Source: Tillus elongatus (Eukaryota; Arthropoda; Insecta; Coleoptera; Cleridae). Taken from it: a DNA stretch of 64,000 nucleotides. Shown in pieces: positions 49,892 to 60,483 of the stretch. The DNA lies in the NCBI GenBank assembly GCA_964006375.1, contig OZ023265.1, positions 164,450,118 to 164,514,117 on the forward strand. The letters run 5' to 3'. Numbering within the stretch: the stretch's first letter is position 1; each line of letters starts with the position of its first letter. The notes beneath the pieces were generated by a model, which worked only from the letters and a program-made list of their open reading frames with translations, was not told the DNA's origin and made no database searches. The translations under genes and the position numbers were made by a program.

Positions 49892-50842
49892 GTACGCAGC
49901 AAGTGCGTTATGGAAGTGAATTTTCATAAAAATGTTTTTAATAGCAAATATGTCTCTGTAATGCGAGTAGGCATCAATTTGGTCACCGGTATAGCCTATA
50001 TAGTAGAAACAATGTACCATATTTTATCAAAATAACTTGCTTGAAAATGTACAAACAGTTTCCGAAAATAAACCTAGAATATTTCCGAGAAAACTCGTTT
50101 CCTAACCGACGAACCTTAGGTTAATAGCAAATTGAGTTATTGAATTTTGAAGCATTTAATCAAAATTCGCTATTAAAACGCACTTACTGCGTCTCGATTT
50201 TTTTTACAAACATGCATCATATTTCGATGAAAATGCAAAAATGCAATAAGGAATGTTAAAAAAAAATTGTCGGTACCACAACGATGATGCAGCTCCAGAC
50301 ACCCTATAAGTAAAGTACAATTTTTTCTCGTATCTTGCATAATAACAATTATATTGAGCTTTTCCGTAGAAATGCGTCACCCTGTATATATATGTAAACA
50401 GAAAGTAAACCGGCTATGGATTATAGATTCTAGGGGGCCTAGTTTGCGCTCATTTGAAGAAATCTTTTTAGAATGCAAAAGCCGCGATCTCCTCATTAAC
50501 AAATTTTTCCACGAAAATTAGTTAAAAATGATAGACGTTAAACCATAACTTAACTAGAACTACTGCCAAAGTATCAGAGAAAGTGTCTATTTGAAATGAA
50601 TTTTCTGGAAATATTTTATTAAAATGAAGGGCAATGATGGTTGAAGCTGAAACTTAAGGGTTTGCAGAACACTCTTTACATAATTCGTATTTCTTTCAGG
50701 CTCTTTGTCTAAAAGTTGCCAATGTTGACGTTTCAAATCGCGACTTTTTACGTTTTGAGGAAAACCCCAATTTTTTTCCTTTAATACCTCCCAACTTTTT
50801 TGTCTTTAAACTTACAGACCTACAGTTTGGTCAATGGTTCGC

Positions 50843-50928
<86 letters not shown>

Positions 50929-51046
50929 GAAACTGACCCTGGATATGGGTTCTAGGGGACCTAGTCCGCGCTTATTTCAAGATATTTTTTCTAAATTTAA
51001 AAGTCCTCATTAGTGATTTTTTTTAAAAGAAAATTCACTAAAACAG
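49892..51046 (+). repeat. Hairpin-TA repeat, near full-length forward copy
   Basis: 300-bp module 49892-50195; ACCCTGTATATATATG segment and first conserved block about 50385-50470; second hairpin block; middle; (TA)n at about 50847-50925; conserved segment; terminal hairpin ending CTAA at about 51042. Confidence 0.83.
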
Positions 51047-51289
51047 GCACTTGTGAAGCCACGGAAAAAGTCTACGACTGTATTAATTATGGAACGGTTT
51101 CACTAAGTTAGGGCAAGAACAAACAACCAGATACGCTATTCAAATTGAATTAAGCCTTATAACTTTCATCTCCCCTTTATCAGATTATTTTGTATACAAA
51201 AACTAGCTAAAAAATTCATTGGAATAACAATAATCTGATTAGATAACGGTAAAGTGAAATGAGATTTTTTAAAAAATCGAAGAAAAGTA

Positions 51290-51375
51290 AAGTCACTAAC
51301 TAGGATTAGAACTCTTAATGTCGGAGTCGACTATCAGATGTACACAGCTCACCTAACTAGGCTACCCCGCACATA
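51290..51375 (-). repeat. tRNA-derived sequence (SINE head or tRNA pseudogene)
   Basis: On the minus strand: GCGGGGTAGCCTAGTTAGGTG contains an A box (TAGCCTAGTTAG, one mismatch), and GAGTTCTAATCC about 40 nt later resembles a B box (two mismatches). No clear cloverleaf, poly(A) tail or duplication, so probably an old tRNA-derived SINE fragment and not a functional tRNA. Confidence 0.6.
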
Positions 51376-51599
51376 TATGTACAAGCAGCTAGCAGGTATA
51401 TCTCGTAATACATGTTATGCGTCTAACGTTAGTATTTACATAAAAAATTTTTGATTTACAATGGATTTTATGCTCATATTTTAACGAAATAAACCTAGAC
51501 ACATATCTAGGAGTTTGTTAGTCATTTCTTGTCGTATTTTTTACTCATATTCGTAGGTACTCCTACCACAATTCTCAATTTTGACGTTTTAACTTTCTT

Positions 51600-51865
51600 C
51601 AAGCAGATTTAATTATTTAAAAATTAACTTACCTCTAACTTTTTTGTCTTTTAACATAGAGATCTAAATTTTGGTACATAAAATACTCTTAATGACAGAA
51701 ACCAGCATACCAAATTTAGTTGCCCTTACTTTGTTATTTCCAGAAATATAATTTTTTTTTGAAAGAAAACACAACATTTTCCTGACTAACAAACTTATCC
51801 AAGCCACTTGCAAAAGGAAGGTATGTACCAAATTGGATCAAAATCTGCCCATTATTTTTTTAGTT

Positions 51866-51946
<81 letters not shown>

Positions 51947-52079
51947 TATGAAAATTGAAATTGACCCTGGATATGGGTTCTAGGGGGCGTAGTTCGCGCT
52001 CATTTGAAGAAATTTTTTCAAAATTCAAAAGTCGGGATCTCCTCATTAGTGAATTTTTTTTAAAGAAAATTCACTAAAA
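51600..52079 (+). repeat. Hairpin-TA repeat, forward copy, 3' half
   Basis: Middle from about 51600, (TA)n at 51871-51939, conserved segment (GATATGGGTTCTAGGGGGCG) and a clean terminal hairpin ending CTAA at about 52076. Confidence 0.82.
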
Positions 52080-52869
52080 AATTAATAATATTTTATTCTT
52101 AAAGGAAGATACACTTTAAGGTAATACAAGAAATACCTGCTATAGTTTCATAAATTAATACTCCATAATTAAAAAAAAGTGAGTCAGTAATTAATATTTA
52201 GGAGATATCACTCTGTGAAGAAGTAAGGGCAGATTATTAAGAGACAGTAGATGTCTTTCTCTCTCCGTTTTTCCGTCTTTGATAAAGAATAAGAAGAAGT
52301 TTATTTACAGTGTTCGCGTGGAGTTTGTAACATCAATTAAACATCTAATGAGCTGATTAAATGAGCATTCAGTGTAATGAATACCGGCAGCGGCGACGCT
52401 CCCAGCGCCCCCTTGCGGCACAGATCATTATTAACAACTCAATACACTGCTAATTATTCAACTTCTTTAAGACTTATTTGATTAAAACTGTGAGAGACGT
52501 TTGATTGAGAGAAGCAATTTACGAAGAGGATATTATACTAAATGAAGTTACATTTAGATTGAGCAAATACAGAGACACTAAAACATGGTTTTTCTGTGGT
52601 TTCTCAATGGAGAAGGCTAATATTCATGAAGATTTGTCATTTGTCAAAGCAAAGAAAGTATATTAGAAGGTGACTTAGATCCCCTATTAACTTTGTACTA
52701 GACGGAGGATTAGGCAACATTATTTATTCCTAACATCTCGGGGTAGAGAAATGAATGAGATAAAACTACTCGTATTTGATTCCACGATTCAAATTTTTTG
52801 CGTGCCATGTTTATTTCTGTTGACTATACTTTACCGTATCTGTTGTTTGAGACGAATTGTTTTTTTTTT
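52080..52869. other. Single-copy-looking region, no gene recognised
   Basis: 52360-52500 is a GC-moderate patch (CGGCAGCGGCGACGCTCCCA) unlike the surrounding repeats. No ORF supports an exon. Confidence 0.4.
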
Positions 52870-52996
52870 TAGTGAAAATGTTTAAGAAAATTCAATAATA
52901 TAGAGGTATCGTTGGTGAGACTTTCGGAAAATTTCTTCAAATGAGCGCAAATTAGGGCACCTGGAACCCATTTCCAAGGTCAGTTAAAAAGTTTAT

Positions 52997-53068
<72 letters not shown>

Positions 53069-53190
53069 AATCGATAACTTAAAAAAATACTTCACTGATT
53101 TGGAACATATTTGGGAACCAGCTTTATTTTGTTAATTGCTTGGATGAGTTCGTTCACCAGATCTTAACGCCCAATTTTCCTTAACAAAAA
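52870..53190 (-). repeat. Hairpin-TA repeat, variant subfamily reverse copy
   Basis: Degraded hairpin (TTAGTGAAAATG / AAAATTCAATAA), diverged conserved segment (CACCTGGAACCCATTTCC), (TA)n at about 53000-53066, then CCAATCGATAACTTAAAA. Confidence 0.72.
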
Positions 53191-54639
53191 TTTTAAAAAT
53201 ATTTATTAAAAGCAATATCTCTCAAATAATTTAAGCGATTGAAACGAAAATGTACAACTTAAGGAACATAGACAGACGTGGCCGTGAACCAATTTTCAAG
53301 TCTTTTGATCAAAGAAAAATAAAGTTATTCTACATTAATATTCAAATAACCCTCGACATCGCTTCAGATTCTGTAATACAATATTTACAAAGTTAGACAA
53401 AGGCAGATGACGTTACATGTACTGCTATGCTATTTAAATAAATCGTAGATAGAAAAACAATGGAAGTTACATTATTGCAACATGTTAGAATGTAGAACAT
53501 TGAGAGATGTACGACAGGCACGCCATCTCGGTGCGGAACCAGGTAGTATGTCGTCACGGCAGCTCTAGTTAACACAAAATGTTATAGATGGAGACTGTGT
53601 ACAACGTTTGATATTTTACAACTGATGTTTAACTAACCTAACATATTTAAAACATGGATATTGAAATAAATATTGGACGATGGTTATAAATGAAAATTAT
53701 GAGTTAGTGACTTCAAACAATACAATTTTGCGTAAAATAGAAAATCAGTATATTAGTAAATCCTATTCTAAGAGCAGTGTTAACACCCGGTTTTTAATGT
53801 TTTGTAATTGAGCCACGACAGGACCCCTTACACATTATTATTATTGTATAACCGGGGGAAATAACTAATGCATTATGTTGTAATAGCAACAGTATCGGCA
53901 TTTTTATAGTTTGTCGCCGTGCGGAAGACAATATTTGTTAGGTTCGTTGTGTTAAATTTAGGACCACGGGCGCCAATGTTCTTATCAAGACCTGCTTACC
54001 AAATGAGAACGGTACTTACTGATAAATAAGTTACTAGATCCATCATTTTTATTATCCATGATTTCGCAGGATCAATATTTTTTAATAAATAGCAATTTAA
54101 AGCGTATTTCTGTATTTCTCATATTGTATGTATAAAACAGTACAGTCTGCCGCTTAAAATTAGACATACCTACGTTTGTTAACCATCCAAGCCTATCGAG
54201 CCTAATCTACAAGCTGCTTGCTTGCGGTCGACCGGATTTCAGTATAATATTGGACAAAAACTAAGTTCATACATTCGCGAATTGCCAAATCGCTGTGAAA
54301 CGTATTCCTATTGGTTTATTTAAAATAATATCGTAGAACTGTTGTTTTCTATTAGATTTTATAAATGTGTTTTACTAATTTTTGTGTGCATACGGTTAGA
54401 AGTGATTTTTTAATCAAACTTATGGCTGTTAACACGATCTAAATGTTTTCGCTACTTTTAAATTTGTGTAGCCCCAATGTTAATTAGGGGCCCACCTTTA
54501 TTATACTTACTTATCTTGTGCTTATATATGTAATATAAAAATTAAAAAGAAGTGAAGCAGCAAGTCAATTTATTTACTTAAGTGCTGTATTCGATATTAT
54601 CTGAAAAAGGCATTATAGGCGACGTTGTGGAATGTAATT
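53191..54639. other. Longest repeat-poor stretch, no gene recognised
   Basis: About 1.45 kb without (TA)n tracts or recognisable elements. Short ORFs only. Confidence 0.4.
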
Positions 54640-54985
54640 TCGGTAAATTTACAGTTTACTGCATGGAGGGTTTTTAAAATTTTTCTTTCAGAAACATGCT
54701 TAGAATCCCCTTTGGATGCACAAGCCACAAGCCAAAATTGTTGCAAACAACCCCCAAGAAAGTTAAGGTACCAAGAATGAATAGGGGTCCTGGACGGGGA
54801 GGAAATATTAGCGGAAAATGCTAAAAAATATTTAGTCGGACTTTAAAAAGATGCATTTTTCACATTTTGCAGCAATACCTCCTTTAAACCCTATCTACCC
54901 CGCACAGCATCCATATTCGCCCAGGTCCTGTAACTTTCTTGGGGGTTGCTCACAAGAAATTTTTTGTGTGCTTTATGCTTTGCAG
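54640..54985. repeat. GC-rich foldback repeat, copy 2
   Basis: Matches 30938-31135 (CCCTATCTACCCCGCACAGCA). GGTACCAAGAATGAATAGGG pairs loosely with the CCATATTCGCCCAGGTCC region. The left part also shares CAGAAACATGCTTAGA with about 28245. Confidence 0.68.
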
Positions 54986-55544
54986 GCAGTTGTATGCATG
55001 CACAAAGTATGTGTGTTACCTCATAACTTTTTTCTAGGTGAACCGATTTTTATTATTCTTTTTTTATTTGAAAGCTGGTGCGTCTCCCATATAAATTTGT
55101 ACAGTAGTTTTTGAGTTATCCTTAATGAAGTGGGTTTTCTTTTTTTACAATTTTTACTTGTAATGTATGTCAATATTTAACATAAAAATAAAATCAACCA
55201 AGAACAATAATAACCATTATTAACATATAGGTACCTGAATTATTTCTACGTTATTGTTTCCATTTATAACGTTAAAGAGGAGAACGAAAGGTTATTAACG
55301 TATTTAAGCCATACGTCAAGAATCTAAATTCAATAACAAGCAGAAAAACTGTACATGACAACAAATAAAAGCTGTCAAATCATCATAATTATAAAACATG
55401 TGCCGTCATATACGGTTTATTGTCGTTAAGGCGAGTGACTTCACAGGTGGACCCCGGCCGGTTCTAACATCGACTTGGAGGCTGTATTATCGGCAGAGTT
55501 GCCAAAGTTTGTAAATTTTCTTGAAAGTAAATACATTTATTAGT
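54986..55544. other. No gene recognised
   Basis: AT-rich, single-copy-looking. Confidence 0.4.
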
Positions 55545-55677
55545 GAATTTTCTTTAAAAAATCACTAATGAGGAGATCCCGACTTTAGAATTTTGAAAAA
55601 TTTCATCCAACGAGTGTGAACTAGGCACCCTAGAACCCATATCCACGGTCAGTTTCAATTTTTATATGGTTATGTGT

Positions 55678-55770
<93 letters not shown>
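55545..55770 (-). repeat. Hairpin-TA repeat, reverse end with (TA)n(GA)n
   Basis: Hairpin TTAGTGAATTTTC / AAAATCACTAATG, conserved segment, then (TA)n at 55682-55752 passing into (GA)n up to the transposon edge at about 55769. Confidence 0.8.
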
Positions 55771-55771
<1 letters not shown>

Positions 55772-55805
55772 GCTGTCCCAAAAGTCGTAAATCAAACGTC
55801 ACACT

Positions 55806-55901
55806 AAGATAGGCTAGACAAGGGTTGCGGTGCTATCGGGGCGGCAAGGCCGCGGACGAGCCCTGAGGGAACAAAAAAAAAAAAAAAAAAAAGATAGGCT
55901 A
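55806..55901 (+). mobile_element. 74-bp poly(A)-tailed retroposed fragment with 11-bp duplication
   Basis: The insert 55817-55890 is flanked by AAGATAGGCTA at 55806-55816 and 55891-55901. It is GC-rich (GCGGTGCTATCGGGGCGGCA), ends CCTGAGGGAAC, and has a ~18-nt A tail. This is the signature of LINE-mediated retroposition, either a 5'-truncated LINE tail or a SINE/RNA fragment. The source is not recognised. Confidence 0.88.
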
Positions 55902-56326
55902 GCTCTTTCAGAAAAACCATAAAAGATTACGGTTTTCAAAATATTGACAATTTTATGAAAAAAATGAAAATTGTTAAATTTTAAGGTCTACCCACAAACC
56001 TCCGCCCCAACCCCCCCCCCCCCCCTCGCCCAATGCAGAAAAACATTTACTGTATGTGATTTCTGCGCACGTTAATCCTGAATAATGGCGTTATCGACTA
56101 TTTTGTGTTATTGTTTAGAAAATCCGTACTCAAAAAAAATTTTAGTAAAATTTATTGGCTCATAATTTCAAAAACTTCCCTGTTTTATGAAGATTCTAAA
56201 ATGGTATAAAACATTATCAATATCTCTGAAAGTAAGTCACTGTCGCCGATTGAACGTAAATTTGGAAGTGAAATCAGGTAGCTAATAAATAAAAATAAAC
56301 AGATTGTGACATTTACAAAAATCATT

Positions 56327-56955
56327 TTATTCATAACAGATGCTCTTCTGTCTTATACATAAACAACATCGTCTTAGGAACGATCCTCGTAGTCTTTTTA
56401 GACTGCTTCGTGAAATTTCTTGAGCTGCTGTTCTGATTCTTTGACGTAGCTCCAATTGACTTCTTATTGATTTTTCATCAACTTTATCTTTTAAGCATCC
56501 CCAATAAATAAATAAAAAGTCTAGTGGATTCAGGTCCGGTAAGTTAGCTGGCCACAAGATAGGTCCTAGACGACCAATCCACCTGCCCGGGTATGTCTGA
56601 TTCAAGTATTGCCTTACTTCTAAGGCATATTGGGCTGGGCATCCATCATTTTGAAGCCACATTGTCCTCCGAGGTTCTAATGGGGTGTCTTACAGCAGTT
56701 CTGTCAAATTATTTCGTAAAAATGCCAAATATCTTTGGCCATTTAACGTAGAAGGCAGCTCCACTGGTGCCAAAAGGGTTCCGTTGAAAATGCCGGCCCA
56801 GAGGTTTATCTTAAATTGATACTGGGACCGATGCTCTCTGAACTCATGTGGATTTTAAATTTTCAAACTATGAAAGTTGTGAAGGTTCATATATCCATCA
56901 TTTTTACATGCTGACTCGCCACCCCATAAAACTTTTTCGAAGAAATTGAGATCCA
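56327..56955 (-). pseudogene. Partial DD36D transposase, C-terminal half
   Basis: The open part 56327-56662 reads MWLQNDGCPAQY (second Asp), GRWIGRLGPILWP, LPDLNPLDF (third Asp), then a small insertion (FIY) before WGCLKDKVDE and a full C-terminus. Upstream a TAA precedes DTPLEPRR, and the N-terminal half is missing. Confidence 0.83.
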
Positions 56956-56971
56956 ATTTTTTTTCCGCTTA

Positions 56972-57246
56972 AACGTCGTAAACACTATCAGAATATATAG
57001 AAAACATGATTTGGGAACGAGATTTTTTTGTACTATCAGCCTGTATGTCTGCCTGTTTGTAGCCACAATAACTTTAGAACGAATTGAGATATCGTCTTCA
57101 AATTTGGTATACAGTTAGCACCCGACAAACGAACGGTGCGGATTGTTTTTGGGTAAAATTGCTTTAGCCTATAGGGGATGAATGGGGGATGATTTGGTGA
57201 AAATTGACATTTTTTCGTTAAAACTCGAGTAATATAACGTTTTAGG
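56972..57246 (+). repeat. Interspersed repeat (13.98-kb family), copy 2
   Basis: CGCTTAAACGTCGTAAACAC through GAACGGTGCGGATTGTTTTT to TAATATAACGTTTTAG, colinear with 13975-14290. Confidence 0.78.
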
Positions 57247-57361
57247 GTTTATTTATTAAAAAACTTTAAGTTTCATCAAACATCTGGAATTCTGTATTGA
57301 AACTAAATTAGTGGTTGAATGTGTGGGGGTGGAATAGTGTTGACAAAAATTTGGATTTTTT

Positions 57362-57666
57362 TTTGTGGTCAAACGCCGTAAAAAGTCTAAAAACATATAG
57401 AAAACTTGATTCTGGAACAAAATTTTTTTGTCTGTAGTTCGGTCTATCGGTCGGTCCGCCGGTATGTCGGCATGCACGTCTGTCTGTTAATAGGCACAAT
57501 AACTTTTAAACAAATTGAGATATTATCCTCAAATTTTTTAGCACCCGAGAAAAGAAAGCTTCGAATTGTTTTTGGGTAAGATGGCTTCAGGGGGTAGGGG
57601 ACAAATAAGGCGTAATTTGGTGAAAATTAACATTTTTTCAATAAAACTCTAGCAAAATAACGTTTT
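57362..57666 (+). repeat. Interspersed repeat (13.98-kb family), copy 3
   Basis: Diverged direct repeat of 56972-57246 (AAACGCCGTAAAAAGTCTAA ... AAAATAACGTTTTAAAAG), about 390 bp downstream in the same orientation. Confidence 0.78.
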
Positions 57667-58100
57667 AAAAGTGTATGGGTACAGAAATACAAATATTTTC
57701 TTTGTGGTAAAGTCATGGGCCCTAAATTCATACCATGAGAATGTCTTTCTGAAGAGAATACATTATCACAGCTATGTGGAAGTTATGATTCAAATCGGAG
57801 CACTATTTTAAACGGCTTTCGAATATTTATTGATGTCAAGGTAGGTCATGTCAGGTTGGATCACTAGTGATAGTTTTTGAGTCAAGTTTTTTTAAGTCAT
57901 TTTTTAGCGTTAGTTTCTACACCTGTGTGAACCGTCGGGAACCTCGGTACTAATACTTTTACTACAGCCAAATCGTTACCTCAAAGATTGGAAACTGTTG
58001 TCTAACATAGCTACTTTGGTCTAACATAGCTACTTTGCATGCAACCTTTTATAAAAAAAGTAGGCATAATACCTAACGTATAGATAATAGTTTCTTTTAT
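57667..58100. other. No gene recognised
   Basis: Contains a short direct duplication, GTCTAACATAGCTACTTTG, at about 57991-58036. Confidence 0.45.
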
Positions 58101-58376
58101 CGCCTATTAAGTAGAGACTCGGTGGTTTTGGCATTGTATTTGAGCAAGTTGAATGTCTGCACGTTCCGCCCTTCGGAAGGGGCGTAAAGCCGTCGGTCCC
58201 GTGTCCATGCGATGTTGGGCACGTTAAAGATCTCTACCCTCCTTACAGAAAGGCAGGGGTTCGGCAAAATTTCCAGGATAGTGAGGTGAAACAGCTCCCT
58301 GGCGTCGGTGATTGGCCATAGTCGCGGAAATAGGCCGACGTTAATAAAACAAAACGCACAACACGCCTATTAAGTA
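58101..58376 (+). mobile_element. 250-bp retroposon with 13-bp target duplication
   Basis: The body 58114-58363 is flanked by CGCCTATTAAGTA at 58101-58113 and 58364-58376. Internal landmarks: the small hairpin CGCCCTTCGGAAGGGGCG, GCCGTCGGTCCCGTG, GTTGGGCACGTTAAAGATC, and TAGTCGCGGAAATAGGCC near the end. It ends in a short A/C-rich repeat (AATAAAACAAAACGCACAAC) rather than poly(A). No A/B boxes are clear. It may be a SINE or a truncated LINE 3' end. A degraded partial copy is at 5026-5115. Confidence 0.88.
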
Positions 58377-58520
58377 AACTGATTTACATCTTTATGCACT
58401 TACTCTACAAATAGAACCTGACTTTTAAGAGTTGCTAAATTTTAAGCAATTATAGGAGATTTTCAACACTACATCCCGTATCACGTATCAAAATGCATGT
58501 CAGGATAGTAAATGATAAAA

Positions 58521-59230
58521 GTCTGGATGCAGCAAGTGCGTTATGGAAGTGAATTTTTATAAAAATGCTCTGAAAAGCAAATATGTCTTTTTAGTGCAAG
58601 CAGTCATCAATTTGGTTACCGGTATAACCTATATAGTAGAAACAATGTGCCATATTTTATCAACATAACTTATTGTTTGAAAATGTATAAAAATTTTCCG
58701 ACAATAAACTTTAAATGTTGGTTTCCTAGCCAACAAACCTTAGGTTAATAGCAAATTCAGTTATTGAAATTTGAAGCATTTAATGAAAATTTGCTACCAA
58801 AACGCACATACTGCGTCTCGATTTTTTTTCTTACAAACATATTTCGATAAAAATTCAATAAAATAAGGGTGTTCGAAAAAAAATTTGTAGGGATCACCAA
58901 CGACTTATGGGCCAGCCTGTGATTGTCAAAATAATTTTATAAGATGCAGCTCAAGACACCCTATAATGAACTTATACAATTTTTTCTCGTCGCTAATAAT
59001 TATATTGAGCTTTACCGTAGAAATGCGTCACCCTGTATATATGTAAACATATTAAAACTGAACGTAAACCCGGGTATGGGTTCTAGGGGGCCTAGTTTGT
59101 GCTCATTTGAAGAAATCTTTTTAAAATTCTAAAGTCGCGGTCTCCTGTTTGACGAATTTTTTGTACGAAAAGTAGCTAAAAATTATGGACCGTTAAACTT
59201 AACTAAAACTACCGCCAAAGCATCAGTGAG
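58521..59230 (+). repeat. Hairpin-TA repeat, forward copy without (TA)n
   Basis: 300-bp module 58524-58818, ACCCTGTATATATGTAAACA, conserved segment (GGGTATGGGTTCTAGGGGGC), second hairpin block, then decay near 59225. Confidence 0.8.
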
Positions 59231-59571
59231 AAAATAACTAACCTGTTGCATATCAGCCCTTTTTGTAAAACTTCGATCCTTTATATCAGTTGACAAAACA
59301 TAACAAACACTGTTTAGTCCACCCACTAACATTAATAAAATCGTAAAGGAATAATTTGCACTTGTATTTTAAAATTCCCAAATAACACAAATAATTTGTC
59401 AACTGAAATTGAAAACAAATAAAGGATCTAATAATATACGATAAACGTCAGTTACAGCGTGTAACTGACCTGCGCAATGATATCAAATGTTCCGTTGCTA
59501 GGTAACGATTCAAACATACTAGATCTCATATACCTATAAACCAGTTTTTACCATGATCAATAAAAAGCGGT
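59231..59571. other. No gene recognised
   Basis: AT-rich single-copy-looking sequence. Confidence 0.4.
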
Positions 59572-60369
<798 letters not shown>

Positions 60370-60380
60370 TTCCGCCCACC
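60370..60380 (-). promoter_or_regulatory. Polypurine tract of the BEL/Pao element
   Basis: GGTGGGCGGAA (minus strand) immediately precedes the LTR's TGTTG and is positioned to prime plus-strand DNA synthesis. Confidence 0.65.
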
Positions 60381-60483
60381 AAATAAGGACTACTTATTTC
60401 CGATTAAAAAATGCAAAGATTAAATTAAATTGGTAGATACACACTATAACTAACTATACAAATGGGAGATGCGTACTGGCCGT

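Larger units (their letters stand above)
55769..56958 (-). mobile_element. Truncated second copy of the 8.5-kb DD36D transposon
   Basis: The left end matches the outer TIR absent from the 8.5-kb copy (GGCTGTCCCAAAAGTCGTAA). The element is cut at about 56958, inside the transposase, where another repeat begins. A 74-bp poly(A)-tailed insertion splits its TIR (55817-55890), and a (C)n run lies near 56012. Confidence 0.83.
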
